Source of the DNA: Candidatus Pandoraea novymonadis
GTDB lineage: Bacteria; Pseudomonadota; Gammaproteobacteria; Burkholderiales; Burkholderiaceae
Assembly (NCBI RefSeq): GCF_003004665.1
Contig: NZ_MUHY01000002.1
Span: 44,846 to 108,845 of the forward strand
DNA: 64,000 nt
Reading direction: 5' to 3'
In this document: positions 49,376 through 60,098 of the stretch, piece after piece
Numbering within the stretch: position 1 is the first letter of the stretch
Layout of the letters: every line of letters begins with the position of its first letter
The notes under the pieces: generated by a model
What the model saw: only the letters and a program-made list of their open reading frames with translations
Database searches by the model: none
What the model was told of the DNA's origin: nothing
Made by a program: the position numbers and the translations under genes

Positions 49376-50356
49376 TCAGGGGTGTGCTGTTAGAGTAATT
49401 TCTCCAGTGGATTCGTTAGGATCTTGCATGGATTGACGCTGGCGGTCCATAAAATCTTTGAGCGTATTGATGCCCCGCAGCTGCAATATTGTATTGCGCA
49501 CTGCGGCTTCAACCAGAACGGCGAGATTTCTTCCAGCAGCCACTTGCAAAATCACTTTATTGATTGGTAGTCCGAGTACCTCTACTGTTTGTGCCTCCAG
49601 TGGTAAACGTTGGAATTCACCGTCGTGGCGCCGCACCAATTGTACAATCAGTTTGAGTTTCATTTTTCGGCGTACGGCTGTTTCTCCGAAGATTGTCTTA
49701 ATATCAAGCAGACCAAGGCCGCGTACTTCTAAGAGGTTCTGCAGAAGTCGAGGACATCTGCCTTCTACGAAATCTGGGCCGAGACGCACGAAGTCGACAG
49801 CATCGTCCGCTACCAAGCCATGGCCGCGTGATATCAATTCAAGGCCGAGTTCGCTTTTACCAAGGCCTGACTCGCCAGTTAGCAGAACACCCATGCCAAG
49901 AATATCGATGAACACACCATGCATTGTGCAGCGTGGCGCAAACACCCGAGAAATGTATAGGCGTAGGCCATCGATGACTGATGCGGTAGAGAGTTGTGTG
50001 GTAAATAATGGCGTAGATGACCGTGTGCAACGCAGCACTAAATCAGAGGGGGCTTCGATCCCATCGGCCAGAACTAGGAATGGTGGTTCAAGAGCGATGA
50101 CCTCTCCCATATGGCGCTTACGATTCTCGTCCGATAATCGTTGATAGTAGCGCAGTTCAGCTTGACCGAGTACTTGGATGCGGTTTGGATGAATCAGATT
50201 TAAGTGCCCGACAAGGTCAGCGCTTGATGTCGCATTGGCCACACTTTCTGGAGTAAAACCATGTTCACAACCTTCATGACCAGTTAGCCAGGAAAGACGC
50301 AGTATTGAGGCATTGTCATCGAAGATGCTTTGTGCATTTATACCTGTTAGTTCCAC
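49376..50356 (-). CDS. hprK: HPr kinase/phosphorylase
   Basis: Phosphorylates and dephosphorylates HPr at its regulatory serine. Walker A is [17 protein letters not shown], followed by [10 protein letters not shown] and the signature [20 protein letters not shown] (about residues 195-220). 326 residues. Its target HPr is encoded at 18.9 kb. Between ptsN and rapZ, with about 90 bp on either side. Confidence 0.96.
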   Translation of the reverse strand: MELTGINAQSIFDDNASILRLSWLTGHEGCEHGFTPESVANATSSADLVGHLNLIHPNRIQVLGQAELRYYQRLSDENRKRHMGEVIALEPPFLVLADGIEAPSDLVLRCTRSSTPLFTTQLSTASVIDGLRLYISRVFAPRCTMHGVFIDILGMGVLLTGESGLGKSELGLELISRGHGLVADDAVDFVRLGPDFVEGRCPRLLQNLLEVRGLGLLDIKTIFGETAVRRKMKLKLIVQLVRRHDGEFQRLPLEAQTVEVLGLPINKVILQVAAGRNLAVLVEAAVRNTILQLRGINTLKDFMDRQRQSMQDPNESTGEITLTAHP

Positions 50357-50445
50357 TGTGCGGCCTCATCTATTCGAATCGTGGAAGTTTCGTGATATCC
50401 TACCTGCTAAGTAGTATTCAAAATGTTGTTCGGATGCTCCTGTAT

Positions 50446-50919
50446 TCAAGATATTTTCTTTTGTGGATGCCAATTGGCTAGCGCTGAGTGGATACTGTCA
50501 GCATTTGAGATATTGGTTAATATATGATGCCGCATGGTCTCATCAGACAGCATTTCTGCAATTTCGGATAGAATCTCTAGATGTTGCTGGGTGGCTTGTT
50601 CAGGGACAAGCAAGAAAAAAAGCAATGAAACCGGTTGTCCATCAGGGGCTTCAAACGGAATAGCTTCATCTAGGCGAATTAATGCTGCCGTAGAGTGCTT
50701 GAGTCCCTTGATACGTCCATGGGGAATCGCAACGCCTCCACCCAGTCCAGTAGAACCAAGACGCTCGCGTGCGAATAAGTTATCGGTGACCGTGCTACGG
50801 GCCAGCCCAGCATTGTTTTCGAACAATAGGCCTGCTTGCTCGAAAACACGTTTTTTGCTCGTAACGGAAAGACCAAGCAAAATATTCGATGCAGGTAACA
50901 GTTTTACTAAACGGTTCAT
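50446..50919 (-). CDS. ptsN: PTS nitrogen-regulatory EIIA protein
   Basis: EIIA-Ntr phosphocarrier of 157 residues. The phospho-histidine is in GVAIPHGRIKGLKH, preceded by TVTDNLFARERLGSTGLG. The start is the ATG at 50919 (MNRLVKLLPASNILLGLSV); the frame continues 20 codons upstream. In other bacteria it controls potassium uptake and stress responses. It usually lies with rpoN, which is missing here. Confidence 0.95.
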   Translation of the reverse strand: MNRLVKLLPASNILLGLSVTSKKRVFEQAGLLFENNAGLARSTVTDNLFARERLGSTGLGGGVAIPHGRIKGLKHSTAALIRLDEAIPFEAPDGQPVSLLFFLLVPEQATQQHLEILSEIAEMLSDETMRHHILTNISNADSIHSALANWHPQKKIS

Positions 50920-51128
50920 CTTATGACATGGGACGTGAAAACGGTGCCACCAATCTCTGATTCTCGCTTGCTCTGGCATGGTCTAAAAACAGGATTATCA
51001 CGTCAGACTTTAGCGTCGACAAGATAAGCAATGTAGACACCGATTTTTCACGGTAGACAATCTTCGCCAGATTTTTTGGGTGGAGCATATCATTTGGGGT
51101 AAAGGCGATAAAAATTACCGCAATAGCT

Positions 51129-51467
51129 CTACAGTAATTCTTGATGTTTAATTTTTGGATGCTGATGCTCTTGCAATTTTGTTTTGTGTTGAATTATCTG
51201 ATGATGGAGTTTATCGATTAGCATGTTGATGGCTGAATACATATTTTCGTCGAAACTTTCAATAAAAATTTCTTTCCCTTTCAGGTGTACTGTGATGCGT
51301 GCATTTTGCCGTTTCCCCTTTTCTTTGTGATTATCGATTGATAGTAACACATTAACATCAATTACCTGATCATAATGTCGAATGACTTGATCCAGCTTGT
51401 TGGTTATATATTGACGCAGTGCGGGTGTGATGTCCAGGTGGTGTCCACTAATCTTGATGTTAATCAT
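51129..51467 (-). CDS. hpf: Ribosome hibernation promoting factor
   Basis: Short HPF/YfiA-family protein (112 residues) that silences ribosomes in stationary conditions. MINIKISGHHLDITPALRQY opens the domain, and ARITVHLKGKEIFIESFDEN and MYSAINMLIDKL complete it. The ATG at 51467 has a strong AAGGAGGAG ribosome-binding site. It lies between the rpoN slot and ptsN. Confidence 0.95.
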   Translation of the reverse strand: MINIKISGHHLDITPALRQYITNKLDQVIRHYDQVIDVNVLLSIDNHKEKGKRQNARITVHLKGKEIFIESFDENMYSAINMLIDKLHHQIIQHKTKLQEHQHPKIKHQELL

Positions 51468-51909
51468 TCTTCTCCTCCTTCCTGGGGTGTCCAAGTTTGG
51501 ACTTGGCGCAGAATTTGAATAAAAAACACGTTGCGAATCAATTCAGGTATAAAAAATAGATCTGAGATCTCCTCTCTTCAAAAGTAGTTGAGTTCGGAAG
51601 TTCCAAATGGAGTGAGCATGTAATTGCCTTTTTTATGGGAATTTTTGATATGTGAAACCTAATCGTATCAGGACTTTTCAGCAAAACCAAGGGGTAACCT
51701 TAAAGAGGTTTTTATGATGTTTTGAAATGACTTTGGGGTATGCATCCAATGGTATTGCACTGTTTTTTATTTTCTGAACTGTTGGAGCAGAGTTGTTTGA
51801 GTGCCGTAAGTAGACCCTAGTCATTGGATGCGTGAGTCGTGGAGTTAAAATATCTGTGGTTAGCCTAAAAATACCGAAAAACCAATGCATGTGCAAATAT
51901 TTCTAATAT
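51468..51909. other. Empty rpoN slot between hpf and lptB
   Basis: In Burkholderia and most proteobacteria rpoN (sigma-54) lies between lptB and hpf. Here 440 bp contain only a 72-codon minus-strand frame (51678-51896) with no sigma-54 features such as the RpoN box. No readable rpoN remnant was seen. Confidence 0.6.
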
Positions 51910-52725
51910 TTACATCCTAAAATTCTCTCCAAGATAAACTCGTCGGACACTTTCGTCCGCGACGATTTGTTCTGGTGTGCCGGCGGCTAGCACTCTGCCT
52001 TCACTGATGATGTAAGCATGATCACAAATGCCGAGCGTTTCTCTTACGTTATGGTCGGTAATTAGGACACCGATGCCTTGTCTTTTGAGAAAACGTACAA
52101 TGCGCTGGATTTCAAGCACGGCGATAGGATCGACACCTGCGAATGGCTCATCAAGCAGAATGAATCGTGGATTTGTTGCTAAAGCACGAGCAATCTCGAC
52201 GCGGCGGCGTTCGCCTCCCGAGAGGGACAAGGCTGGATTTTTACGAAGATGGATTACTTGGAGCTCGTCGAGTAGGTATTCAATACGCTGATCGATTTTT
52301 TCCTTTCTCAAGGAACTTCTTTGGTTGGAAATCTGCAACTCGAGCACGGCACGGATATTTTGCTCGACGGTCAATTTTCGAAAAACCGAAGCTTCTTGAG
52401 GTAGATAGGACACTCCCATGCGTGCGCGCTGGTGGATAGGAAGCTCACTGATGTCGCATCCATCGAGCATAATTGTTCCATCGTCTGCTGGAACAAGACC
52501 GACTATAATGTAAAAGGACGTAGTTTTTCCTGCTCCATTCGGTCCGAGGAGACCAACAACTTCTCCACTTTTGACATTGAGTGATATGTCTTTGACGACG
52601 GTGCGGCTCCCGTATTTTTTCTTCAATTGACGTACGGCCATGGTGCTTGAAGTGGTTTTAGCATTCGAGTGAGCGTTATTCACATGGGTTACCGATGCGT
52701 TTGGAAGAATGAAGGGATATGCCAC
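51910..52725 (-). CDS. lptB: LPS export ABC transporter ATP-binding protein
   Basis: ATPase that powers lipopolysaccharide extraction by LptFG. Walker A is [14 protein letters not shown], the signature is [17 protein letters not shown], and Walker B is [13 protein letters not shown]. 271 residues including a poorly conserved N-terminal extension; starts at 52725 or 52641 ([12 protein letters not shown]) are possible. The longer one overlaps lptA by 50 bp. Confidence 0.95.
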   Translation of the reverse strand: MAYPFILPNASVTHVNNAHSNAKTTSSTMAVRQLKKKYGSRTVVKDISLNVKSGEVVGLLGPNGAGKTTSFYIIVGLVPADDGTIMLDGCDISELPIHQRARMGVSYLPQEASVFRKLTVEQNIRAVLELQISNQRSSLRKEKIDQRIEYLLDELQVIHLRKNPALSLSGGERRRVEIARALATNPRFILLDEPFAGVDPIAVLEIQRIVRFLKRQGIGVLITDHNVRETLGICDHAYIISEGRVLAAGTPEQIVADESVRRVYLGENFRM

Positions 52726-53353
52726 TTATTGGTGCGGAGGAGTAGTTCGAGGCTGCGGTGGGTTCAGATTGTGTTGAGCGGTGCTGTGGCGACAGCGTGG
52801 CACGAACACGACCGCTTGGATTGTTCAGACTTACTTGGTCTCTGCCTCCGTTGGCAGTATAGGTTTCTTTGTAGAGATTGTAGGTGATTGTGCTGCCGTG
52901 GATTTCATCGAGTATTTTCGTGTTGGTCAGACGCTTTAAGAGGGCTCGTGTGGTTATTTTTGCAACTTCTACCTTGCTGTTGTACTCGATTTTTTCACCC
53001 CAGCCACAAATATATTCGTCAGAGTTGTCACGTTTTTGACATATATAGGCGAGATCGCCTGGTTTGGCGAATGCAGTGGCGTAACTGTATCCCTCTGGAT
53101 CTTGCATTACTTGCAGACGTTCAGCTTTCAGTAATATCGTACCCTTAGTCACGGTGACATTGCCAGTGAAGATATTTATTTTTTTTGCGTCATTATAGGT
53201 CATGTTGTCCGATTGGATATTCATTGGTTTGTTGTGATCAGCACGTTCTGCACGGGCGATGGAGCCGAGCCAAAGACTGATCACTAGACCTAGCATGATG
53301 AAGATAAAGGAAGGGCGTCGGAAGGAGAAATACAGAAAATGGTTATCAATCAC
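52676..53353 (-). CDS. lptA: LPS transport periplasmic protein LptA
   Basis: Beta-jellyroll bridge protein carrying LPS across the periplasm. The signal peptide ends near SIARAE; the OstA domain starts with [21 protein letters not shown]. 225 residues, with a disordered Ser-rich C-terminal tail. Overlaps lptB and follows lptC by 6 bp. Confidence 0.9.
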   Translation of the reverse strand: MIDNHFLYFSFRRPSFIFIMLGLVISLWLGSIARAERADHNKPMNIQSDNMTYNDAKKINIFTGNVTVTKGTILLKAERLQVMQDPEGYSYATAFAKPGDLAYICQKRDNSDEYICGWGEKIEYNSKVEVAKITTRALLKRLTNTKILDEIHGSTITYNLYKETYTANGGRDQVSLNNPSGRVRATLSPQHRSTQSEPTAASNYSSAPISGISLHSSKRIGNPCE

Positions 53354-53359
53354 AGAATT

Positions 53360-53977
53360 TTATGGTGTTGCTTGCATGGAAGCAGTGAGGACGTTTTTCA
53401 GACTGGTAGGATGAATTGTACCGTGTACGTTACCAAGTAATTGCAAACTACGCTTGCTATTATTTAAAATAATACCGCTTGCATTCATGGTGGATTGACC
53501 ATGGAATAGTTTCACCGGTGTGTCGGTATGGATGATGTCGTTGTTGATGAGTATTTGAAAATGCGACGAAAATGCTTGCATCGTAGGATTTCGGAAATCT
53601 GCTTTTCTGTTGACAATAACATTGTCATTCAGATCGATGATTGACATATCGCTATTAAGCATACCTCGTTTACTCATGGCAGTAACTTCAGGTTGATCTT
53701 GGCTAAAAGCTCGGACTGTAGGGAGCTCGAGGTGGGTAGTCTCATCATCTTCATAGTGAGCTATGTGTTGAGCATTGACACGATATTGAGTTTTTCCGGT
53801 GGAGGATAAGATCGAGATCACCAGATTATCTACATAGTAATCCGGGATGTGTCGCTTTACGTATTTGGTACAGGTATCTTGATTTGGTAAGGTTTTCTGT
53901 ACGAGCCAATACGTGCCACCGACGATGGAAGCGAGTAGGGCAGTGGCAAGGAGTGAGGCTGGGCTAGCAGGGCTCAT
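53360..53977 (-). CDS. lptC: LPS export protein LptC
   Basis: Bitopic inner-membrane protein linking LptFG to LptA. One transmembrane helix (about 5-26) is followed by a periplasmic beta-jellyroll with YYVDNLVISILSSTGKTQY and a NVIVNRKADFR-type repeat. 205 residues. Between kdsC (14 bp) and lptA (6 bp), as in most proteobacteria. Confidence 0.92.
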   Translation of the reverse strand: MSPASPASLLATALLASIVGGTYWLVQKTLPNQDTCTKYVKRHIPDYYVDNLVISILSSTGKTQYRVNAQHIAHYEDDETTHLELPTVRAFSQDQPEVTAMSKRGMLNSDMSIIDLNDNVIVNRKADFRNPTMQAFSSHFQILINNDIIHTDTPVKLFHGQSTMNASGIILNNSKRSLQLLGNVHGTIHPTSLKNVLTASMQATP

Positions 53978-53991
53978 ACGCTAGAGAGGCC

Positions 53992-54537
53992 TCAAGCTAG
54001 TATTTGTGAAAGCAAGTTGTCGTATTTTTTTTGGGCCCGCAGTATGAAATCACATACTTCACGTACTGCACCACGTCCGCCTAAGGTTCGCGTCACGTAG
54101 TGACTACGGGATTTTACTTCGTCGTGAGCATTGAGAGGCGAAACCGCAAAACCAATGCGTTTCATTACCTCGAGATCGGGCCAGTCATCACCCATATGAC
54201 CGAAAACGTCTTCCGGGATTCTACCGAGGTGCATACGTAGATCATCGAAGGCTTCACCTTTGTTGTGTATGCCTTGATAGATATGAGTGATACCGAGATC
54301 TGTGGCTCGCTTCGCTACAATATTGGATTGACGTCCGGTAATAATTGCGAGTGTGACACCCGCAGACGTGAGCATTTTGAGGCCATGACCATCGAGCGAA
54401 TTAAATACTTTCATGGTTTCGCCATTGGAATCATAGTTTAGACCACCGTCAGTCATGACACCATCAATATCGAAGATCATGACTTGCAGACGACTAGCCC
54501 GCATCAGAGCTTCAGTGTAGTCGCGAGTTATGATCAT
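53992..54537 (-). CDS. kdsC: 3-deoxy-D-manno-octulosonate 8-phosphate phosphatase
   Basis: HAD-superfamily phosphatase in KDO synthesis for LPS. The nucleophile motif is MIFDIDGVMTDG, with LAIITGRQS (motif II), KGEAF (lysine) and GDDWPDLEVM (motif IV). 181 residues, typical of the short form. Overlaps kdsD by 4 bp (ATGA). Confidence 0.96.
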   Translation of the reverse strand: MIITRDYTEALMRASRLQVMIFDIDGVMTDGGLNYDSNGETMKVFNSLDGHGLKMLTSAGVTLAIITGRQSNIVAKRATDLGITHIYQGIHNKGEAFDDLRMHLGRIPEDVFGHMGDDWPDLEVMKRIGFAVSPLNAHDEVKSRSHYVTRTLGGRGAVREVCDFILRAQKKYDNLLSQILA

Positions 54538-55517
54538 ACGATTTTTGCTGCTAATAGATCATGTACATTTAGTGCGCCTTGCAGGGTGCCGTCGGGATTT
54601 GTGACCAGTAACTGGCTAATGCTGTGTCGTTCCATGAGCTTGATCGCTTCGACAGCCAGACGATCTGGAGCAATGGTGTGGGGGTTAGTAGTCATTATGT
54701 CCGTTAGCGAGAATGTACGGAAATCCAATGTGCGTTCGAGGAGTCGACGCAAGTCGCCATCAGTGAAAATACCCACAACTTTATTATCTTTGTTGACGAT
54801 GGCGGTCATGCCGAGACATTTTGTCGTGCTTTCAATCAGGGCTTCTGACAGACTTGCACTCTCACACACGCAGGGAACTTGATCACCGGTACGCATCACG
54901 TTGTGAACAAATGTCAATAGACGTCGGCCTATGGCGCCGCTAGGGTGTGAGCGGGCAAAGTCTGTAGCACGAAATCCACGCGCTTCTAACAAGACTACGG
55001 CAAGGGCATCACCAAGGGCAAGCGTTGCAGTGGTGCTAGCGGTTGGCGCAAGATTGAGTGGGCATGCTTCTTTCGCAACACGGGAATCGATATGGACGTC
55101 AGCGAGTTTAGATAGGCTCGATTCGTTATTGCCGGTTAGAGCGATTAATCTTGCACCAGAACGCTTCACGATGGGAAGAATGCTTACTAATTCGGTGGTT
55201 TCACCTGAATTAGAAAGTGCTACGACGACATCTTCAGATGTGATCATACCAAGATCACCATGGCTAGCTTCGGCCGGATGCACAAAAAACGCAGGTGTAC
55301 CTGTACTCGCGAACGTGGCAGCTAGTTTGCGACCAACGTGGCCAGATTTACCCATACCAGACACGACGACACGACCACGACAAGCCAGCAGTAGTTCTAT
55401 GGCGTTGGCGAAGCTGCTGTTCAGGTCTTTAGCTACGCGTTCGATTGCATTTGCTTCAATACGGAGCACTTCTCGTGCAAGCGCTATCGCCCGGACTGAA
55501 TTTATTTTCACTGTCAT
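54534..55517 (-). CDS. kdsD: Arabinose 5-phosphate isomerase
   Basis: Makes arabinose 5-phosphate for KDO. The SIS domain shows GMGKSGHVGRKLAATFASTG and ALSNSGETTEL; two C-terminal CBS domains follow (roughly 205-325). 327 residues. It heads the kdsD-kdsC-lptC-lptA-lptB unit. Confidence 0.96.
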   Translation of the reverse strand: MTVKINSVRAIALAREVLRIEANAIERVAKDLNSSFANAIELLLACRGRVVVSGMGKSGHVGRKLAATFASTGTPAFFVHPAEASHGDLGMITSEDVVVALSNSGETTELVSILPIVKRSGARLIALTGNNESSLSKLADVHIDSRVAKEACPLNLAPTASTTATLALGDALAVVLLEARGFRATDFARSHPSGAIGRRLLTFVHNVMRTGDQVPCVCESASLSEALIESTTKCLGMTAIVNKDNKVVGIFTDGDLRRLLERTLDFRTFSLTDIMTTNPHTIAPDRLAVEAIKLMERHSISQLLVTNPDGTLQGALNVHDLLAAKIV

Positions 55518-55817
55518 GGCACCATTATAACAAAAGCGACCTTTTCTCCGAGGAAGTTCTGAGAGATTGATTTACAGTTCATCATGGTTCCTCGTAATAG
55601 ATGTGTTACATATAAACCACATGCCGGTACTGTGTCGGGCTGTCGAGATTACCGCTTAGCTCTCATTGAGCTCTTGCGTTGACATACAACGACGGATATA
55701 CGGCTCGTAATGGGATATAACTCGTACACCAATGAATATATGATGTAATTGTGTCGATTTTTGCATTATTCGGTGGGTGAGGGGGAAATTTATAGATATT
55801 TATCTATCGAGTTACCC
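55518..55817. other. Gap between kdsD and the AI-2E permease gene
   Basis: 300 bp with no gene. A KefB-type transporter gene is often next to kdsD in relatives; I see no remnant here. Confidence 0.4.
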
Positions 55818-56834
55818 TTAAACTAAGTTTTTCTCCGCCAACTCTCTTTTTAGGTAAGCGTAATAAATAGGTGCGGCAACGAGTCCAGCTAAGTCGAAAG
55901 TGGCCTCCATGATAGCCATTGCAAGTAGCAGTTCCCATGCTCGGGCACAGATTTGTGTCCCCACAATGCTCGCATTCAAAAAATACTCTAGTTTGTGAAT
56001 AATAATGAGGAAGGTAAGTGCTGCGATAGCGACATATAGGGATACTGATAAACCCAGTACGACGATAAATGTATTCGAAATTAGATTACCTATAACAGGA
56101 AGTAAACCAACTACAAACGTTACGAAAATCATTGTTTTTCGAAGAGGCACATGAATGTCAAATAACGGCAAAATCCCGACGAGGAAGATGCCTGTAAAGA
56201 TTGTGTTAATAAACGAAATTTTTACTTGTGCGAAAACGATACGACGAAAAGCTTCTGAGAATAAAGTGACACGATGCGTTAGGGCAGCGGCAAGCGGTTT
56301 CATGTGATGCATGGCTCGTACCGTTGACAGAGCTACCAGAGCACCGAGCACCATCCCTACGATAATATGAATTACTCCTTTGAGAGCTTCTTTACCTACG
56401 AGAGACATTTCGCGAGTATGTTCACGTAGATATTCAGTGACAGCGATTCGGACATCCTCGCCATCTGCCGGGAGTCGATCGGTGATCCAAGGTGGCAATT
56501 GAGAGCGAGCTTGTTCGAACACCTCCATCATATGGCTGTTGATATGTTGCAGATGGCTAGTATCACTTTGGAAGAATGTCATAATTCCAAGAATTATAGC
56601 GCTTAATAAGCCAACGATAATCGCAGAAAGTAGCCCAACAGCGATTAACCGGGCCCATTCACTTGAGATCCTTCGTTCCAGTCGTGGCGTCATAACATGT
56701 ACGAGTTGATAGACTACGAGTCCAGCTAATAGGGCAGGAAGTAGATGCACGCTAAGTACAAGCCACAACGCTAAGGCAGTAAAGACGTAGCTGGCCATTT
56801 CGACGAAAAAATGACGATGAAAATATGAGTCCAT
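55818..56834 (-). CDS. AI-2E family (UPF0118/PerM) membrane permease
   Basis: Polytopic inner-membrane protein, 338 residues with seven or eight helices. Typical is an amphipathic stretch after the second helix pair (MLEQARSQLPPWI-like segment), and the conserved PVIGNLISNTFIVVLGL region. Members include TqsA and YdiK; some work as Na+/H+ antiporters, so substrate is open. It begins 30 bp after uvrA on the same strand. Confidence 0.85.
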   Translation of the reverse strand: MDSYFHRHFFVEMASYVFTALALWLVLSVHLLPALLAGLVVYQLVHVMTPRLERRISSEWARLIAVGLLSAIIVGLLSAIILGIMTFFQSDTSHLQHINSHMMEVFEQARSQLPPWITDRLPADGEDVRIAVTEYLREHTREMSLVGKEALKGVIHIIVGMVLGALVALSTVRAMHHMKPLAAALTHRVTLFSEAFRRIVFAQVKISFINTIFTGIFLVGILPLFDIHVPLRKTMIFVTFVVGLLPVIGNLISNTFIVVLGLSVSLYVAIAALTFLIIIHKLEYFLNASIVGTQICARAWELLLAMAIMEATFDLAGLVAAPIYYAYLKRELAEKNLV

Positions 56835-56864
56835 AGAACTATCCTTGGATGATCTTCATGAATC

Positions 56865-59732
56865 TTAGCTTGATTGTTTGAGTAGCGATGCCAGGTATTT
56901 TCCGGTAAAACTTGCATTGTGGGTAGCGATCTGCTCAGGCGTACCCTGCGCAATAATTTTTCCACCGCCTGCGCCTCCCTCCGGACCTAAATCTATAAGC
57001 CAATCTGCAGTTTTGATAACATCTAGGTTGTGCTCAATAATTACCAGGGTATTCCCTTGGTCACGCAGTCGGTGAATCACCGTTAAAAGCAGCTTGATAT
57101 CTTGAAAGTGTAGGCCAGTTGTTGGTTCGTCGAAAATGTACAGAGTACGCCCTGTATCACGTTTGGAAAGTTCTAGCGATAGCTTAACACGTTGAGCTTC
57201 GCCTCCTGACAACGTTGTTGCTGATTGGCCGAGGCGAATGTACCCGAGCCCGACATCGAGTAATGTTTTGAGTTTTCTTGCCACTATCGGCACAGAACGG
57301 AAGAACTCGTACGCTTGTTCGACAGTCATTTCCAGTATTTCGTGAATGTTCTTTCCTTTGTATTGAATTTCCAGAGTCTCTCGATTGTAGCGCTTACCAT
57401 TACAAAGATTGCAAGGTACATAGACGTTAGGCAAGAAGTGCATTTCGACCTTGATGACACCATCTCCTTGACAGGTTTCGCAGCCGCCACCTTTTACATT
57501 GAACGAGAATCGACCAGGGCTGTAACCACGTTCCTTAGAGGCGGGTACACCGGAGAATAGCTCCCTGATTGGTGTGAAAACTCCTGTATAGGTTGCAGGG
57601 TTTGAGCGTGGTGTACGGCCAATGGGCGATTGATCTACATTGATAACTTTGTCGAAGTGCTCTAATCCTTCGACGCTCTCAAAAGGAGCAGGTTTAGCCG
57701 TAGAACCGTACAAATGATGTGCTACGGCATGATATAGCGTATCGTTGATGAGTGTTGATTTTCCTGAGCCAGAGACACCTGTTACGCAGGTTAGTAAGCC
57801 TACAGGGAGGTCGAGAGATACATTCTTTAGATTATTACCGGTTGCCTTGGTGATGCGTAGGTATGCATTGGTTGGTATATGGCGTGTCGTTGGTACTTCG
57901 ATGCGACATGCACCAGAGAGATACTGCCCAGTTAGAGACTTATGATGATCTGCGATTTGTTTTGGACTGCCTTGAGCAATGACAGTTCCGCCATGGACAC
58001 CTGCTCCTGGTCCCATATCGATCACATGATCACACGCCAGAATCATATCTTTGTCGTGCTCGACTACAATGACAGAATTTCCGAGGTCTCTTAAATGCTT
58101 GAGTGTGCCAATCAGCCTATCATTATCGCGTTGATGCAAGCCGATTGACGGCTCGTCCAGTACGTACATAACGCCTGTCAGGCCTGAACCAATTTGTGAG
58201 GCTAAACGAATTCGCTGTGCTTCTCCGCCTGAAAGTGTATCGGCGCTGCGGTCAAGTGACAAATAATCGAGGCCAACGTTGTTGAGAAAAGATAGACGTG
58301 AGACGATTTCTTTGATGATTTTTTCGGCGATATCGCGTTTCGCACCTTCAAATGTTAGTTCCTGAAAATAGCGCAGTGCGTCTCGCAGTGGAAGGTTACT
58401 CACTTCATAGATCGCTCGTGCATAATGGTCTGTTCCGATTTTTACGAATCGAGCTTCACGCCTGAAACGAGTTCCTGCGCAATTGGGACAGGGCTGTTTG
58501 TTTTGATATTTGGCCAGCTCATCGCGTACAGTGGCCGAATCTGTTTCGTGATAGCGGCGCTCCAAGTTTGGGATGACTCCCTCAAATATGTTTTTACGCA
58601 AGGATGTGCTGCCACGTTCATTCATGTAGTTAAAAGGTATTATTTGATTACCAGAACCGTAAAGTATGATTTTCGCAATGTCATCAGGTAGATTCTCGAA
58701 CGGCGTATCGACATCGAAATCATAGAATGAGGCGAGGCTTTGCAGGATTTGGAAATAGAACTGGTTACGATGATCCCATCCTTTTATGGCGCCAGCCGCC
58801 AGTGACAGCGATGGGAAAGCGACAACACATTTGGGATCAAAAAAAGTTGTTTGACCGAGACCATCACAGCTTGGACATGCTCCCATAGGATTGTTAAATG
58901 AGAATAAACGTGGTTCAAGTTCCTGCAGTGAATACGAACACATGGGGCACGCGAATGTCGAGCTGAAGACATGTACTTTATCGGTGTCTATTTCGAGCAC
59001 TATGGCACGGCCACTCGCTAAACGTATAGCCGTCTCGAATGATTCAGCGAGGCGTTGTTTGAGATCATTCCTGACCTTGACGCGGTCGATAACGACATCG
59101 ATCGAGTGATTTTCATTTTTCTTAAGCGTTGGCAGATTATCGATTTCGTAAATTTTGGAAGTGCCTTCATTAACAGCACCGCTGCCTGATCGAATACGAA
59201 AGCGCACGAAACCTTGTGCTTGCAGCGTGTCGAATAGATCCGTGTGCTTACCTTTACGGTTGGTGACGACGGGGGATAGGATCATGAGGTTGGTGTTTTC
59301 CGGCAGAGCTAGGGTGGCATCAACCATCTGTGAAATGTTTTGTGATGCTAGTGGTAGGTTGTGATCTGGACAGTAGGGCGTGCCGACGCGAGCGAATAAT
59401 AAGCGCAGGTAATCGTGAATTTCTGTAACAGTGCCAACTGTAGATCGGGGGTTGTGTGACGTGCTCTTCTGTTCGATAGAAATAGCAGGAGATAAGCCTT
59501 CGATCAAATCAACGTCAGGTTTTTCCATCAATTGTAGAAATTGGCGCGCGTAGGTCGATAGACTTTCTACGTAGCGCCTCTGTCCTTCTGCATATAATGT
59601 GTCGAACGCGAGAGAAGACTTGCCGCAGCCCGACAATCCAGTGATTACCACCAACTGATGACGTGGTAAATCGAGGCTAATGTTTTTGAGATTGTGGGTA
59701 CGTGCCCCACGAATGCGAATGGTTTGCATCAA
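56865..59732 (-). CDS. uvrA: Excinuclease ABC subunit A
   Basis: DNA damage-recognition ATPase of nucleotide-excision repair. Two ABC modules are intact: Walker A sites [12 protein letters not shown] and [12 protein letters not shown], signatures [16 protein letters not shown] and [16 protein letters not shown]. Zinc modules are CPMC...CPSC (near residues 265-290) and CETC...CNLC. 955 residues, full length. No clear LexA box was found upstream. Confidence 0.97.
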   Translation of the reverse strand: MMQTIRIRGARTHNLKNISLDLPRHQLVVITGLSGCGKSSLAFDTLYAEGQRRYVESLSTYARQFLQLMEKPDVDLIEGLSPAISIEQKSTSHNPRSTVGTVTEIHDYLRLLFARVGTPYCPDHNLPLASQNISQMVDATLALPENTNLMILSPVVTNRKGKHTDLFDTLQAQGFVRFRIRSGSGAVNEGTSKIYEIDNLPTLKKNENHSIDVVIDRVKVRNDLKQRLAESFETAIRLASGRAIVLEIDTDKVHVFSSTFACPMCSYSLQELEPRLFSFNNPMGACPSCDGLGQTTFFDPKCVVAFPSLSLAAGAIKGWDHRNQFYFQILQSLASFYDFDVDTPFENLPDDIAKIILYGSGNQIIPFNYMNERGSTSLRKNIFEGVIPNLERRYHETDSATVRDELAKYQNKQPCPNCAGTRFRREARFVKIGTDHYARAIYEVSNLPLRDALRYFQELTFEGAKRDIAEKIIKEIVSRLSFLNNVGLDYLSLDRSADTLSGGEAQRIRLASQIGSGLTGVMYVLDEPSIGLHQRDNDRLIGTLKHLRDLGNSVIVVEHDKDMILACDHVIDMGPGAGVHGGTVIAQGSPKQIADHHKSLTGQYLSGACRIEVPTTRHIPTNAYLRITKATGNNLKNVSLDLPVGLLTCVTGVSGSGKSTLINDTLYHAVAHHLYGSTAKPAPFESVEGLEHFDKVINVDQSPIGRTPRSNPATYTGVFTPIRELFSGVPASKERGYSPGRFSFNVKGGGCETCQGDGVIKVEMHFLPNVYVPCNLCNGKRYNRETLEIQYKGKNIHEILEMTVEQAYEFFRSVPIVARKLKTLLDVGLGYIRLGQSATTLSGGEAQRVKLSLELSKRDTGRTLYIFDEPTTGLHFQDIKLLLTVIHRLRDQGNTLVIIEHNLDVIKTADWLIDLGPEGGAGGGKIIAQGTPEQIATHNASFTGKYLASLLKQSS

Positions 59733-60098
59733 CGCTTCCGAGAATTGTCGCCACGAGATGAACGTGGCTTTCTAGGTGGACCTGATTGTCCCACGGAGAC
59801 CAACAAGAATCTCCCATACAACCCGGTGAGACTAGAACGCGGGTGGTGGAGTGCTTGTTTCAGCCGAGGCGGCTGGGGGCGTAGGAAAAATCCGGATGGT
59901 TAAACCTGCTAATATACCTAAACCTAAGTTTGATTGCGAGGGTTCAACCCGTTCACGAAGGTTGGCAACTCTTATTTTGGATGAGTTGATTTCGGCATGG
60001 GTCACAAGAAGTGGTGTTGTCTTGTCAAACTGAGATTTTCGTTTGACAGGAGCGGGTTGCACCGGTGTGTTTGGGAGTTTCTTCTGGATTGAAATTTA
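59733..60098. other. Divergent region between uvrA and the MFS gene
   Basis: About 365 bp. It should hold both promoters. A GC-rich hairpin CAGCCG-AGG-CGGCTG is at 59861-59875. No SOS box (CTGT-N8-ACAG) was found by eye. Confidence 0.45.

Noticed and set aside
49458..50144. 228-codon open frame on the plus strand opposite hprK
   Set aside because: It lies wholly antisense to a clear HPr kinase gene, has Ser/Arg/Thr-rich shadow composition and no ribosome-binding site.
54931..55530. 199-codon open frame opposite kdsD
   Set aside because: Antisense shadow of a well-conserved isomerase gene with no homology I recognise.
59733..59900. GC-richer stretch considered as a structural RNA (SRP or 6S) near uvrA
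   Set aside because: The diagnostic SRP tetraloop region and 6S open-bubble features are not found; only a short hairpin is present.
59733..59900. LexA/SOS box expected for uvrA and ssb
   Set aside because: No CTGT-N8-ACAG match was found by eye in the uvrA or ssb upstream regions.
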